A stretch of 64,000 nucleotides of DNA, from IMG/VR virus record IMGVR_UViG_3300013005_003552, positions 80,266-144,265 of that record; one strand, written 5' to 3'. The notes under the pieces were generated by a model. That model was not told the DNA's origin. It worked only from the letters and a program-made list of their open reading frames with translations, and did no database searches. Of the stretch, positions 16,010-25,241 are shown piece after piece. A program made the position numbers and the translations under genes. The first letter of the stretch is position 1. Each line of letters starts with the position of its first letter. This DNA comes from a virus.

Positions 16010-16536
16010 GTCTTGAATACGGCGATCTAAAACGACTGGTACACGACGAGCTACACATTGACGAGTTTTCAAGCAAACTAGGCGACAACAAAGATGTGGT
16101 AGTAGTGAGCCTTAAGGTAGCAGGTAAAGAACCATGTCAAGATATCTGTGCGTTTGTAGAAAAAGGTTATGACTGGGTGCTTGACGCAGATGTAAGTCCA
16201 GGCGAGTTGGAAGACGGCGCCCATGTAGTGTTTATAGAATTGCCCAGAGACAACAACTGCGTGAAGCATATCTTAGAATTCATGACCGATCTTATGAATC
16301 TCACTGAACAAAAGTTAGAGGACTATAGAGTGAAATACCGTCATCAATCAATAGAGTATCCTCTAGAATTAGAAACACTTGAAAGAGTTATTCCATGCAG
16401 TGCTAAAGAATACAAACGCATGTATAGCAAGCAAGAAATTGACCAATTAAAAACTGCCGCTGGTATCGATGTCGACACCAAGGCACCTAAGAACGATTTT
16501 ACCGAAAGCCTGCGAGTAGCAGCAGGCATACTTTAA
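16006..16536 (+). CDS. Hypothetical protein
   Basis: The 176-residue acidic protein is not recognised. It has an N-terminal beta-rich part (VVVVSLKVAG) and a C-terminal helical part. It is coupled by ATGA to the previous gene, with GGAGGAC upstream, and ends 9 nt before the endolysin gene. The two genes 15461 and 16006 are probably functional partners, inferred from coupling. Confidence 0.68.
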   Translation: MSLEYGDLKRLVHDELHIDEFSSKLGDNKDVVVVSLKVAGKEPCQDICAFVEKGYDWVLDADVSPGELEDGAHVVFIELPRDNNCVKHILEFMTDLMNLTEQKLEDYRVKYRHQSIEYPLELETLERVIPCSAKEYKRMYSKQEIDQLKTAAGIDVDTKAPKNDFTESLRVAAGIL

Positions 16537-16545
16537 GGAGCAATT

Positions 16546-17175
16546 ATGAGTTTCAAATTTGAATTCACTGAAGCAAAACTTAGACAGATACTGGTTGGAG
16601 CCCCACATGTGGATCAATGGTTCTTGGCCATTCAGGCCATTCTACCTGACTATGAAATTGACACGCCCGAGCGTGTGGCATGCTGGATAGGGCAGACTGC
16701 CCACGAAAGCGGCAACTATAGATTCCTGAGAGAAAATCTAAACTATTCAGCAGAAGGCTTGAACAAAATATTTAAGAAGTATTTCCCCACAGTAGAAAGT
16801 GCCAAGCCTTATGCTCGCAATCCAGAAAAGATTGCCAATAGAGTTTATGCTAGCCGCATGGGCAACGGTGATGAGCGATCAGGCGACGGGTGGAAATACC
16901 GTGGCCGTGGATTGATTCAACTCACTGGCAAAGACAACTACGAAAACTTTGCAATGAGTATTGAAGAAACAGTTGAAGAAACTGTCAAGTTCCTGGAAAC
17001 ATATGAAGGCTCTGTGCAAAGCGCCTGCTGGTTCTGGGAAGCAAACAACCTCAACAACCAAGCTGACAAGATGGATGTGAAACTGTTGACTAGAAAAATC
17101 AACGGCGGTTTCATTGGACTTGAAGATCGTATCAAACACATCACCCATGCCATGCATGTGCTGAAAGGGCACTAA
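16546..17175 (+). CDS. GH19 chitinase-like endolysin
   Basis: The 209-residue protein belongs to the GH19 (chitinase/lysozyme) fold used by many Gram-negative phage endolysins to cleave peptidoglycan. Visible features are WIGQTAHESGNYRF with the catalytic Glu at 54, the GWKYRGRGLIQLTGKDNY segment, and a late helix ACWFWEANNLN. No signal peptide or transmembrane anchor is present, so export should need a holin. AAGGAG lies 7 nt before the ATG. It heads the lysis block with a membrane coiled-coil protein and lipoproteins following. Confidence 0.88.
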   Translation: MSFKFEFTEAKLRQILVGAPHVDQWFLAIQAILPDYEIDTPERVACWIGQTAHESGNYRFLRENLNYSAEGLNKIFKKYFPTVESAKPYARNPEKIANRVYASRMGNGDERSGDGWKYRGRGLIQLTGKDNYENFAMSIEETVEETVKFLETYEGSVQSACWFWEANNLNNQADKMDVKLLTRKINGGFIGLEDRIKHITHAMHVLKGH

Positions 17176-17177
17176 TC

Positions 17178-17711
17178 ATGAGCTGGTCAGCCATAAGTTG
17201 GATGGTCAACTGGTTACCAGATAGTCTGCTCATGTTGGTTTTTTACGGCTGTTTCTTTCTAGGCATTGCTCTAATATTGATCAGCTGGTTTGTAAGTTTC
17301 ATTCCATTCATTAATCAATATCGCTTTCCTACTCAAGTGGTTGGTATTCTAGCCTATGGTCTAGGTGCTTTCATGATTGGTGGTCTGGGCACAGAACTAG
17401 GCTGGCGCGAGCGTGTGGCTGAACTGGAGAAAAAGGTAGCCGAAGCTGAAGTAAAATCTCAACAGGTCAACACTGTGATTCAAACCAAGATAGTGGAAAA
17501 AGTCAAGGTCGTCAAAGAAAAAGGCCAGCAACAGATAGAGTACATTGATCGTGTGGTCAAAGGCGACACAACAGAAATCATCAAAGACATGAGCGATGAA
17601 GAACGCCAAAAGTTCTTGGTCAAACAAAAGGAATTGGAAGATTCTATCAAGAATTTCTCAGTTCCGCAAATTATAGTGGAAGAACTCAATAAGGCCGCTG
17701 AATCAAAATGA
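17178..17711 (+). CDS. Membrane coiled-coil protein, inner-membrane spanin or holin candidate
   Basis: The 177-residue protein has two predicted transmembrane segments (about residues 15-40 and 50-72) followed by a long periplasmic or cytoplasmic coiled coil (ELEKKVAEAEVKSQQ and onwards). It lies 2 nt after the endolysin and overlaps the following lipoprotein gene by 4 nt. That order (endolysin, membrane coiled coil, lipoprotein) fits an i-spanin/o-spanin pair that fuses inner and outer membranes. Two membrane spans instead of one is atypical for i-spanins, so a holin-like role is an alternative. Confidence 0.65.
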   Translation: MSWSAISWMVNWLPDSLLMLVFYGCFFLGIALILISWFVSFIPFINQYRFPTQVVGILAYGLGAFMIGGLGTELGWRERVAELEKKVAEAEVKSQQVNTVIQTKIVEKVKVVKEKGQQQIEYIDRVVKGDTTEIIKDMSDEERQKFLVKQKELEDSIKNFSVPQIIVEELNKAAESK

Positions 17712-17974
17712 AAACATATTCAATCGTATTTGCCATGTTGCTCACAGGATGTTCCACCACAGTGCCTGTGGTAATGAAATTTCCTGATATTCCCCCTTCG
17801 TTAGATCAAAGCTGTGTCACCTTGGACAAAATCCAAGGTGAAAAAGTCAGCATAGTTGATTTACACAAAACTGTACTAGACAATTATACCAAATATCACG
17901 AGTGTTCAATCAAGGTCGAAGGTTGGTTAGAGTGGTATACCACCCAGAAAAAAATATATGAAAGTTTGAAATGA
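17708..17974 (+). CDS. Small lipoprotein, o-spanin candidate
   Basis: The 88-residue protein has a short lipoprotein signal with lipobox LTGC (Cys15), then a Pro-rich segment (VPVVMKFPDIPPS) as in Rz1-type outer-membrane spanins. Mature length is about 74 residues with two more cysteines. It overlaps the coiled-coil membrane gene by 4 nt and the next lipoprotein gene by 4 nt, supporting a spanin complex with the product of 17178. Confidence 0.65.
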   Translation: MKTYSIVFAMLLTGCSTTVPVVMKFPDIPPSLDQSCVTLDKIQGEKVSIVDLHKTVLDNYTKYHECSIKVEGWLEWYTTQKKIYESLK

Positions 17975-18375
17975 AAAAAGTTCTTGCTGTGATATTGTTG
18001 ACCAGTGCGTTATCAGGCTGTGCTGTTTGGGATGCCTATTTCATGGCCAAGTTTGATGTCAATGAATACCAATACATAACTCGGATACGCACACATGCTC
18101 AGCTGGGGATACCAAAATGTGGAACAGATGCTGTGGTTGAACATGTGAAGTACATTCATGTGGTGTCTCAAGAGTACAAGAACTATGCAGAAATGATTCC
18201 ACGCAATGAAAACAGTTTTCAATTGGCCGACACCTTGACAACAATTACTGATGAGTTTTATAAAAGATATCAAGGCGACAAACCGCCCAGTACTGTTTAC
18301 TGCAAGGCAAAATTTGCAGCCATTGAACGCAGTGCAGAAAACATACAAAAAGTAATAGGAGCCAAGCCAAGATGA
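17971..18375 (+). CDS. Lipoprotein in lysis block
   Basis: The 134-residue protein has a classic signal (MKKVLAVILLTSALSGC) with lipobox LSGC. The mature part is helical and contains two cysteines that could form a disulfide. It is coupled by 4-nt overlaps on both sides. A second lipoprotein directly after an o-spanin candidate is unusual; it may be an additional lysis factor or a superinfection-exclusion-type lipoprotein. No family is recognised. Confidence 0.65.
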   Translation: MKKVLAVILLTSALSGCAVWDAYFMAKFDVNEYQYITRIRTHAQLGIPKCGTDAVVEHVKYIHVVSQEYKNYAEMIPRNENSFQLADTLTTITDEFYKRYQGDKPPSTVYCKAKFAAIERSAENIQKVIGAKPR

Positions 18376-18635
18376 AAGCACAAGACATACTAGACAGTGT
18401 GCATGGTACTGAAACACAGGATCCTCGTATGGCGCAGGCTGCTGCCATGCTATCCGAGTATACCATGGAGTTTCAAGCAGGTAGAATGAGCAGCGACGAG
18501 TATCAAGAATTGGTCGCTGACCTGCAGGTAGAAAACTTGATCAATGCACAATGCGACGATCTGGCTGCCAAAGAAAGATTAAATAGTATTTGTTCAGCTG
18601 TGCTAAATGCAGCCAGCTTACTATCCAGCGTATAA
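18372..18635 (+). CDS. Hypothetical protein
   Basis: The 87-residue helical, acidic protein is not recognised. It has a DILDSVHG start, a DEYQELVADLQVE helix and a small-residue C-terminus. Small proteins of this type are frequent beside virion genes in T4-like phages. It overlaps the preceding lipoprotein gene by 4 nt. Function unknown. Confidence 0.65.
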   Translation: MKAQDILDSVHGTETQDPRMAQAAAMLSEYTMEFQAGRMSSDEYQELVADLQVENLINAQCDDLAAKERLNSICSAVLNAASLLSSV

Positions 18636-18647
18636 GGTAAAATAATT

Positions 18648-18902
18648 ATGATTACATCATCTCACAAAGACAACCTAGACATGTACCACAACATGGGCGG
18701 GTGGTTAGGCGACATTGGATTCAAGGCAAAGAATCTTGTACGCCTGTTTGAAAGCAAAGAAATGCCAGAACCGGCACTTACTCACATGTTCACAGAAATG
18801 ATGAAAATGACCAGCGTGAATGCCACACCAGACGAAATTCTAAAGAAGGATGATCTCAATGGTGTGTTGTCTGCTATTATTGCAGAAGCACAAACAGTTT
18901 AA
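18648..18902 (+). CDS. Hypothetical protein
   Basis: The 84-residue helical protein is Met-rich and not recognised. It follows the previous stop after 12 nt and precedes the DUF4337-like gene by 11 nt, which carries AAGGAG. No motif, signal peptide or membrane segment is visible. Confidence 0.62.
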   Translation: MITSSHKDNLDMYHNMGGWLGDIGFKAKNLVRLFESKEMPEPALTHMFTEMMKMTSVNATPDEILKKDDLNGVLSAIIAEAQTV

Positions 18903-18913
18903 GGAGTTTAACA

Positions 18914-19477
18914 ATGGCAATACAAGATTCTATTCTCAAATTAATTAACAAAGAACCCAAAGACGACAATGCCCCAAAGCCAGCTCCGGGCAGTCGCAGC
19001 GAGCGCGAGGCAAAAATCAAAGACAAAGCAGGTATGGTTATTTCTGTATTTGCTTTATTTCTGGCAGTGAATTCCTGGTATGGTGGTAAGTTAAGTTCAA
19101 CAGTGCTTAACAATACCCTGGGAGCCAACAACACCTGGGCCCAGTATCAAGCCAAAGCAAGTCGCGGTGTCAGCTACGAAATCGCTGCCAAAACAACTAG
19201 TGATCCAAAAATCAAAGCACAGTTCATGGCAGAGAAAGAGCGCATGGATGCTGACAAGAAAGAAATTGCTGTCAAAGCAAGAGAAATGGAAGCGGCTCGT
19301 GAAGAAGCCAAGAAGTCTAGTCCATGGATAGGATACGCATCAACTGCATACCAGCTGGCTATTGTGGTGTTGTCTGCTAGCATTTTGGCTGTGAGCACGC
19401 CCATGTTCTGGGGCAGTTTTGTAGTGGCCGCAGCTGGGTTGGCTCTAAGTGCCCAGGGTGTATTTTTATTTCTATAA
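18914..19477 (+). CDS. DUF4337-like membrane protein
   Basis: The 187-residue protein resembles DUF4337 proteins: an N-terminal transmembrane helix (GMVISVFALFLAV), the NNTWAQYQAKASRG segment typical of the family, a charged coiled-coil middle, and a C-terminal pair of membrane helices. The molecular function of DUF4337 is unknown. It sits in the lysis and membrane block, so a role in membrane remodelling or lysis control is possible. Start is set by AAGGAG before ATG 18914. Confidence 0.68.
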   Translation: MAIQDSILKLINKEPKDDNAPKPAPGSRSEREAKIKDKAGMVISVFALFLAVNSWYGGKLSSTVLNNTLGANNTWAQYQAKASRGVSYEIAAKTTSDPKIKAQFMAEKERMDADKKEIAVKAREMEAAREEAKKSSPWIGYASTAYQLAIVVLSASILAVSTPMFWGSFVVAAAGLALSAQGVFLFL

Positions 19478-19489
19478 CGGAGGAGTATC

Positions 19490-19606
19490 ATGCTTGAAAC
19501 ATTATTTTGGTTAGCTATTGGTGCATTCATTGGGTGGAATTTTCCTCAGCCCGAATTTGCCAAAACCATACAGACAAAAATTTTAGCAGCATTCAAGAAA
19601 ACATAA
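19490..19606 (+). CDS. Very small membrane protein, 38 residues
   Basis: This short frame has an excellent CGGAGGAG ribosome-binding site 6 nt before its ATG and ends 13 nt before the next gene. The product has one hydrophobic helix (LFWLAIGAFIGWNF) and a basic C-terminus, so it is a single-pass membrane peptide. It sits between a membrane protein and a holin candidate and could be a lysis regulator, such as an antiholin, which is inference. Confidence 0.6.
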   Translation: MLETLFWLAIGAFIGWNFPQPEFAKTIQTKILAAFKKT

Positions 19607-19619
19607 AGGAGCAATCAAA

Positions 19620-20108
19620 ATGGCAGCATTTGGAAAAACGCCAATTGGCGATCTAGGCGACACAGGCGATGCAGACGGAAGAATTCCTGCAGGCTTACCT
19701 AGCAACAGTTTTGGTGCAGTAACTCCGGGCTTTGGTGCATCACCAAGTCCAACACCAGCATCAGTACCACAAGCAGCACCACAGGGTCATGCACCAGACC
19801 GCACAGCCAGTGCAGCCGCGGCAGTGGCCGGCGGCGCAGAAAGCACCGTGGCCAACACCAACACAGATTGGATCAATAACAAGTGGCGTCCAGCAATGGG
19901 TTGGTTGTACATGCTTACCTGTTTCTTTGACTTTGTTATCTTTCCAATTCTTTGGAGTATTTTGCAAACACTACAAGGCGGGCAGGTTACAAGTCAATGG
20001 CAACCACTGACACTACAAGGCGCAGGCCTGTATCATATTGCCATGGGTGCTGTGCTTGGTATTGCCGCATACGGTCGTACCAAAGAAAAACTCGGCGACA
20101 AGCAGTAG
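19620..20108 (+). CDS. 3-TM holin-like protein
   Basis: The 162-residue protein has an 80-residue Pro/Ala/Gly-rich N-terminal tail, then NNKWRPAMGWLYMLTCFFDF and two further hydrophobic segments, ending in GAVLGIAAYGRTKEK. This matches the GTA-type 3-TM holin family, in which WRP..GW starts the first membrane helix. It would make the holes that release the GH19 endolysin encoded upstream. AAAGGAG precedes the ATG. The long low-complexity N-terminus is unusual for a holin. Confidence 0.7.
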   Translation: MAAFGKTPIGDLGDTGDADGRIPAGLPSNSFGAVTPGFGASPSPTPASVPQAAPQGHAPDRTASAAAAVAGGAESTVANTNTDWINNKWRPAMGWLYMLTCFFDFVIFPILWSILQTLQGGQVTSQWQPLTLQGAGLYHIAMGAVLGIAAYGRTKEKLGDKQ

Positions 20109-20135
20109 TCAAATAAGTAATTGCATAAACAAGTC

Positions 20136-20166
20136 AGCGGAAATTGCCTAACAAGGGATTTCCGCT
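20136..20166 (+). terminator. Hairpin, possible terminator before dnaJ
   Basis: AGCGGAAAT pairs with ATTTCCGCT across a 13-nt loop, 28 nt after the holin stop. Only CTT follows before the -35 of the next promoter, so termination strength is uncertain. Confidence 0.5.
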
Positions 20167-20194
20167 TGACACATGGTTAATTAACGTGTAAACT
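20166..20194 (+). promoter_or_regulatory. Sigma70-type promoter, TTGACA-17-TAAACT
   Basis: A perfect -35 TTGACA (20166-20171) is 17 bp from TAAACT (20189-20194). The ATG at 20201 lies 7 nt after the -10 box, at the expected transcription start, so the dnaJ-like mRNA should be leaderless. Confidence 0.7.
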
Positions 20195-20200
20195 ATGCGC

Positions 20201-21037
20201 ATGGACTACTATTCAATACTGGGTGTTCCCCGAGGGGCATCTGACGAAGATATCAAAAAGGCTTATCGCAAACTAGCGATGAAGCACCATCCGGATCGCG
20301 GCGGCGATCAAAATCAATTTCAAAAAATTCAAGAAGCGTATGCTACTCTAGGCGACTCACAGAAACGCCAGGAATATGATAACCCGCAACCGCAGCATCA
20401 AGGATTTCATTTCCATTTTGGTCAAGGAAACCCCCTTGATGAAATTTTTGCTTCGTTTGGGTTTGGTGGCGCCGGCGGCCCAGATCCATTTGCTCATATG
20501 CGGCAACAGCATCGAAAAAATAAAGATTTAAGAATTCAAATTGAACTAGAGCTAGAAAGCACACTAAGCGAACAAACCAAAACTATCAGTGTACAAACTA
20601 CCACCGGCGAAAGACAAACTGTTGAAGTAAAAATACCGCGTGGCATAGCAACAGGACATCAAATGCGTTATGCCGGCTTAGGCGATAACATGTTTGCTAC
20701 TATCCCAAGAGGCGACTTGTATATAAATTTTTTGGTCAGAGAGGATGTTAGATTTCAACTTGAAGGCATTGATCTTGTGTACAAGGTCAATGTAAACTGT
20801 TTAGATGCAATGACTGGTACAGATATAGATGTTCCTAACATTGAAAACAAAGTGTTTAGACTTTCTATACCAGCCGGTGCTAAACATGGTGCAAGACTAA
20901 GACTGCCAAATCAAGGCTTGTATGACATCAACACCATGCGTCGTGGTAATCTGATTGTAGAAATCGCTCTGACTGTGCCGGTGATTACAAATCCACAAGC
21001 AGTTGACCTGATTGAACAATTAAAGCAAGTTTTATAA
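20201..21037 (+). CDS. DnaJ/CbpA-like J-domain co-chaperone
   Basis: The 278-residue protein has a complete J domain at the N-terminus ([23 protein letters not shown] at 30-32), a Gly/Phe-rich linker to about residue 105, and the two beta-sandwich substrate-binding domains of DnaJ. The zinc-finger region is absent, so it is a type II (CbpA-like) J protein. It would stimulate the phage DnaK encoded 9 kb upstream, or host DnaK. ATG 20201 is chosen over ATG 20195 because the latter abuts the -10 box. It is followed 23 nt later by clpA. Confidence 0.92.
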   Translation: MDYYSILGVPRGASDEDIKKAYRKLAMKHHPDRGGDQNQFQKIQEAYATLGDSQKRQEYDNPQPQHQGFHFHFGQGNPLDEIFASFGFGGAGGPDPFAHMRQQHRKNKDLRIQIELELESTLSEQTKTISVQTTTGERQTVEVKIPRGIATGHQMRYAGLGDNMFATIPRGDLYINFLVREDVRFQLEGIDLVYKVNVNCLDAMTGTDIDVPNIENKVFRLSIPAGAKHGARLRLPNQGLYDINTMRRGNLIVEIALTVPVITNPQAVDLIEQLKQVL

Positions 21038-21040
21038 ATA
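21033..21040 (+). promoter_or_regulatory. Perfect T4 late promoter for clpA
   Basis: TATAAATA matches the late consensus at all eight positions, overlaps the stop of the dnaJ-like gene and lies 20 nt before the clpA ATG, with AAAGG as a weak ribosome-binding site. Confidence 0.65.
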
Positions 21041-21060
21041 TCTTTATCTAAAGGCAAAGC

Positions 21061-23361
21061 ATGATACAGGCTAATCCTGAAATTGAACTCATTATTTCTG
21101 CTGCTGGCGATAATGCTAAAAGGCACAAACACGAATATGTAACCTTGGAGCATCTATTGTATGCCATACTTAATTACCGTCCATTTGGTGATCTTCTCAA
21201 GAACTTTGGCACAGATGTTGACGCGATATTAAACGATATTGACAGTTACAACAATAGATTTGACAATGGCAATCAAGCCAACGACGAAGATCTGCAACCA
21301 AAAAAAACTCATGCGTTAGAGCGTGTGTTTAATCGTAGTCTAACACAAGTTCTGTTCAGTGGTCGCAATCACATGCAGGTCATGGATTTATTTTTGAGCA
21401 TCACCGGCGAACAAAACAGTCATGCTGCTTATTTTATTATTAAACACGGCATTGACAGAGCCAAGATAATTGAATTCTACAATGAAAACTACAAAGAAGG
21501 CAACAGTAGGAAAAATGCCTCTAAGCAACGAGCAATCGAAGTACTAAAAGAATACTGCGATGATCTTAACGAATTAGCCACTGAAGGCAAAATTGATCCT
21601 GTAATTGGTCGCGAGCACGAGCTCGACGAAATAGCGCATGTGCTTGCCAAACGAAACAAAAGCAACATTCTCATGGTAGGCGACGCAGGGGTTGGTAAAA
21701 CAGCTATTGCCGAAGGACTGGCTCGACGCATTGTTGAAGGAGATGTTCCTGACTATTTGAGAGACTATACTGTTTACAATCTTGACATTGGCAGTTTGCT
21801 AGCAGGTAGTAAGTACCGCGGAGAGTTTGAAGAAAAACTCAAAGATGTAATCAAGGCGCTGAACATTCGTGGCAAAACAATTTTGTTCATTGACGAAGCA
21901 CATCAAATGCGTGGTGCAGGCTCAGGGTCGGGTAGCAATGTTGACTTTGCAAACATGATCAAACCTGCATTGACCAAGGGTCGTATCAAAGTGATTGCGT
22001 CTACTACTTGGGAAGAATACACTCAAACTTTTGAAAAAGATCGTGCGCTCATGCGCAGGTTCTATAGACTCACAGTAGACGAACCCACACCGGCTGTGGC
22101 CAAAGATATTCTATTTGGCCTCCGTGTTCACTTTGAAGAATTTCATGGCGGTAATATTTCAGACGATGCAATTGAAAGCGCCGTGGACCTCAGTGTGCGC
22201 TATCAAAGTGACAAAAAATTGCCAGACAAAGCAATTGATTTGATTGATACTGCTTGTGCCAAAGCCAAGATCTATCAAACAAATTGGACAGTAAATCGTA
22301 AAAACATCATTGAATGTTTGAGTAAGTTTACAAAAATTCCAGTTGAGCAACTCACCGGCGATGTTGAAGGCGATGGCAGCAACATTCAGAATCTTGAACC
22401 AAAAGTAAAGAGCAGACTTTACGGACAAGACAGTGCAGTTGAAATGGTGCTTGAAAAGATTTATGTAAGTCGTGCAGGACTAAAACCATTGAACAAACCA
22501 GTTGGCACATTTTTGTTTACTGGTCCCACAGGCACTGGTAAAACTGAGCTTGCCAAGTTGTTGGCTGAGTTTTTAGGCATGAAATTGTTACGCTACGACA
22601 TGAGCGAGTATCAGGAAAAACACAGTGTGGCCAAACTAATTGGCGCACCACCTGGCTATGTTGGATATGATGACAGTAATCTAGGCGGGGGCTTGTTGAT
22701 CAGTGACATTGAAAAGAATCCCAATGCTATTATTCTTTTTGACGAAATTGAAAAAGCTCACCCTGATGTCAGCAACATCATGCTCACTGTTATGGATGAA
22801 GGCACTGTTACCAGCAGCAATGGCAAAAAAGCAGATTGCCGTAATTGCATTGTGATAATGACCAGTAACCTAGGTGCAGCAGACAACGAAAGAAACAATA
22901 TTGGCTTTGGACGCGACTTGCAAAAGTCAGGTGAAGACGATAAAGCAGTGAAAAATTACTTTAGGCCAGAGTTTAGAAATAGACTAGATGCAATATGCAA
23001 GTTTAACAAGCTAGAAAAGAACAGCATGCGCCTTATTGTGAACAAGTTCATCAATGAAATGAATGACTTGTTGATTGACAAAGGCATCAAGGTAAAATTA
23101 TCTGACTCAGCGATTGAACACATTATTGACCAAGGCTTTGATCCCAAGATGGGTGCCCGCCCGTTGGGTCGTAAGATTAATGATCTGATAAAGGTTCCGT
23201 TAAGTCGTAAAATTCTTTTTGATCGCCTAGGGGCAAATAACACGGTGTCAGTAGACTATCGTAACGACAAGCTAGAATTTGATATCACCACAACCAATTT
23301 GGCAGTAATTCCTTCTATAGACAGCAATGGATACATCGTTCTGGACGGCATTAAATCCTAA
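21061..23361 (+). CDS. clpA: ClpA-like AAA+ unfoldase
   Basis: The 766-residue protein has the full ClpA plan: an N-terminal Clp domain ([16 protein letters not shown]), a first AAA+ module with Walker A GDAGVGKT (207-214) and [10 protein letters not shown], and a second with Walker A GPTGTGKT (488-495) and [13 protein letters not shown]. No ClpB-type middle coiled coil is present. An IGF tripeptide (614-616) sits at the position of the ClpP-docking loop, and [10 protein letters not shown] follows as in ClpA. It should therefore feed substrates to host ClpP. E. coli ClpA is 758 residues. It lies directly after the J-protein gene with its own late promoter. Confidence 0.93.
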   Translation: MIQANPEIELIISAAGDNAKRHKHEYVTLEHLLYAILNYRPFGDLLKNFGTDVDAILNDIDSYNNRFDNGNQANDEDLQPKKTHALERVFNRSLTQVLFSGRNHMQVMDLFLSITGEQNSHAAYFIIKHGIDRAKIIEFYNENYKEGNSRKNASKQRAIEVLKEYCDDLNELATEGKIDPVIGREHELDEIAHVLAKRNKSNILMVGDAGVGKTAIAEGLARRIVEGDVPDYLRDYTVYNLDIGSLLAGSKYRGEFEEKLKDVIKALNIRGKTILFIDEAHQMRGAGSGSGSNVDFANMIKPALTKGRIKVIASTTWEEYTQTFEKDRALMRRFYRLTVDEPTPAVAKDILFGLRVHFEEFHGGNISDDAIESAVDLSVRYQSDKKLPDKAIDLIDTACAKAKIYQTNWTVNRKNIIECLSKFTKIPVEQLTGDVEGDGSNIQNLEPKVKSRLYGQDSAVEMVLEKIYVSRAGLKPLNKPVGTFLFTGPTGTGKTELAKLLAEFLGMKLLRYDMSEYQEKHSVAKLIGAPPGYVGYDDSNLGGGLLISDIEKNPNAIILFDEIEKAHPDVSNIMLTVMDEGTVTSSNGKKADCRNCIVIMTSNLGAADNERNNIGFGRDLQKSGEDDKAVKNYFRPEFRNRLDAICKFNKLEKNSMRLIVNKFINEMNDLLIDKGIKVKLSDSAIEHIIDQGFDPKMGARPLGRKINDLIKVPLSRKILFDRLGANNTVSVDYRNDKLEFDITTTNLAVIPSIDSNGYIVLDGIKS

Positions 23362-24052
23362 TATCCAAATCTTGGATGCTAAGAAACTGCTCCACGGTCA
23401 GTACATGTACCGTTTGAGCATGTTGAGCTTTGGCAGTAGATTACTGCGTGATCTTTCGAGACTAGATTATGAGATTACACATTACAATCAACGAGCCTAC
23501 AGCTATGGAGGCAGTTGGCGTCAAACTAGACAGTTAACCGATGAAGATGTTCAACTGTTAAAACTTATTAAGAACATAGTTTATGCAGATGATCTCAGTC
23601 ACCCTGGCAACTTAAAAGTTAGAATCGAAGACCCGCATATTCAATTCTACAGCGTTGACGCTGCTGTGCTAAAAGATCTTGCATTGAAGTTAAGACACAC
23701 AGACAACAGTCATTTTGTAAGTTTCATGTGTCCAGAATCTGAACAAAATGCAGATCTTCTGAAGCAAGGCTTTGTACTCAAAAAGAAAAAGATTGATTGG
23801 CCCTATAGAATTGTTATTCGTGACGGACGGTACAATACAGAGTCAAAAACAAACTTAAAAAATTATCTTTTACAACTAGGCGACGAAGTTAAGGCTCCCC
23901 GGAATCTTTGGGAACAATTGGAAAAAGGAGGCTGGATTTGGGGAGGATACATTTATGTCAAAGACAAACAAATGGCTACCATGTTCAGCATGATAGATGC
24001 CAACATGATTGGTCGACTAGAAGAATTTAGAATAAGCTCTAACACAAAATAA
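23327..24052 (+). CDS. Hypothetical protein
   Basis: The 241-residue protein is not recognised. It starts inside the 3' end of clpA (35-nt overlap), is mixed alpha/beta and contains many Tyr, Arg and Lys residues, with no clear catalytic motif. Similar length proteins follow clpA or virion genes in other phages, but I cannot name the family. Its stop overlaps a late-promoter motif. Confidence 0.68.
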   Translation: MDTSFWTALNPNIQILDAKKLLHGQYMYRLSMLSFGSRLLRDLSRLDYEITHYNQRAYSYGGSWRQTRQLTDEDVQLLKLIKNIVYADDLSHPGNLKVRIEDPHIQFYSVDAAVLKDLALKLRHTDNSHFVSFMCPESEQNADLLKQGFVLKKKKIDWPYRIVIRDGRYNTESKTNLKNYLLQLGDEVKAPRNLWEQLEKGGWIWGGYIYVKDKQMATMFSMIDANMIGRLEEFRISSNTK

Positions 24053-24055
24053 ATA
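24048..24055 (+). promoter_or_regulatory. T4-type late promoter motif
   Basis: AATAAATA overlaps the stop of the previous gene and lies 24 nt before the ATG at 24080, which has TAGGAG as ribosome-binding site. Confidence 0.5.
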
Positions 24056-24079
24056 CATATATTATGTTAGGAGCCCAAA

Positions 24080-24247
24080 ATGGCCACAATCCATGAAGAA
24101 ATATTAATTATCAAAGTAAGTAAATTGGTTAAGGACAACAGCAATACGCCCCAACTGATCACTACTGATACAGCTATCGCATTAGAACAAGTAGCACAAG
24201 AACTAGTAGGTGACGGTGTAATTGTTGAAGTTGAAGAAGCAAAATAA
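24080..24247 (+). CDS. Small acidic protein, 55 residues
   Basis: This short frame has a good TAGGAG site 8 nt before its ATG and a late-promoter motif. The product is helical, acidic and hydrophilic. It is separated from the next gene by a 55-nt gap with a small GGCAT-ATGCC hairpin and another TAAATA motif. Function unknown. Confidence 0.62.
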   Translation: MATIHEEILIIKVSKLVKDNSNTPQLITTDTAIALEQVAQELVGDGVIVEVEEAK

Positions 24248-24267
24248 AACGGCATCTGCAATGCCAA

Positions 24268-24275
24268 AGTAAATA
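24268..24275 (+). promoter_or_regulatory. Weak late promoter motif
   Basis: AGTAAATA has the TAAATA core (6 of 8 bases matched) and lies 27 nt before the glycosyltransferase ATG. Confidence 0.35.
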
Positions 24276-24302
24276 CAAAACTGTTTTTCAAAGAGGACCT
24301 AA

Positions 24303-25241
24303 ATGTCAGATCAAAACCCACCCCACAAGGGCAAAAAAATTGTTATCCCTGGGCCTACAACGGCCCAACCTGCTGCGCCCAACGGCGGCACCCCACCTGG
24401 TCAACCAATGACTGGTGTGCCAGGTGCTGCTGAACAACGCCGTGTGCTGGACGAAATTGCCAAAGTTCAACAACAACAAACTACTACACAACAACAAGGC
24501 ACACCTTTTGATTTTTCAAAATGCCATTTACACATTGGTATTCCTTGCTACGGTGGTATGGTCAGTGAGCCTACAATGACCAGTTTCCTACGCTTTGTGC
24601 TGTTAGCACAACAAGTTGGATTAAACTGGAGTTTGGACACAATGGTCAACGAAAGTTTGATTCCTCGTGGACGCAACAACTTAATGGCCAAGATGATGAC
24701 CAATCAAAGTGCCACGCATTTTATGTTCATTGACGCAGACATTCGCTTTCAGCCTGAAAGCATTTTGCAAATGATAGCCTATGACAAAGAAGTTATTGGC
24801 GGCTTGTATCCTAAGAAAAGCCTGCCTATCAACTATGTTATTAATTTGAAACCACAGGTTACTGTGCAAGGTGACATCTACACTGTAGATACCATGGGCA
24901 CTGGATTCTTGTTGTTCAAACGACAGGTATACGAGAAATTGATCAAGGCTCACCCAGAAACCAAATATGTAGACGACATCGGACTAGGCAAACAGTACGA
25001 ACCCATGATGTACGCTATTTTTGATACTGAAATTGATCATCGTGGTCACTATTTGAGCGAAGACTGGACTTTCTGCCGTCGCTGGCAAGCACTAGGTGGC
25101 GACATCTGGGCACACAGCAAAACATTGTTGAATCATATTGGTCATTATGAATTCCAGGGCGACATTGCAAAACTGGATATTAATACTATGGCTCAACAGG
25201 CCCACGCTCAGACCAATCCTACACCAAGTGAGCAACGATAG
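24303..25241 (+). CDS. GT-A-type glycosyltransferase
   Basis: The 312-residue protein has a disordered Pro/Gln-rich N-terminus of about 70 residues, then a GT-A-like domain: CHLHIGIPCYGG as first strand, ESLIPRGRNNLMAKMM, and THFMFIDADIRFQPES, where DAD is the metal-binding DxD-type motif. A later EDWTFCRRWQALGG resembles the ED-containing motif of family 2 enzymes. Acceptor and donor are unknown; phage DNA, virion proteins or host glycans are all possible. AGAGGA precedes the ATG. Late expression next to structural genes favours virion glycosylation, which is inference. Confidence 0.75.
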   Translation: MSDQNPPHKGKKIVIPGPTTAQPAAPNGGTPPGQPMTGVPGAAEQRRVLDEIAKVQQQQTTTQQQGTPFDFSKCHLHIGIPCYGGMVSEPTMTSFLRFVLLAQQVGLNWSLDTMVNESLIPRGRNNLMAKMMTNQSATHFMFIDADIRFQPESILQMIAYDKEVIGGLYPKKSLPINYVINLKPQVTVQGDIYTVDTMGTGFLLFKRQVYEKLIKAHPETKYVDDIGLGKQYEPMMYAIFDTEIDHRGHYLSEDWTFCRRWQALGGDIWAHSKTLLNHIGHYEFQGDIAKLDINTMAQQAHAQTNPTPSEQR

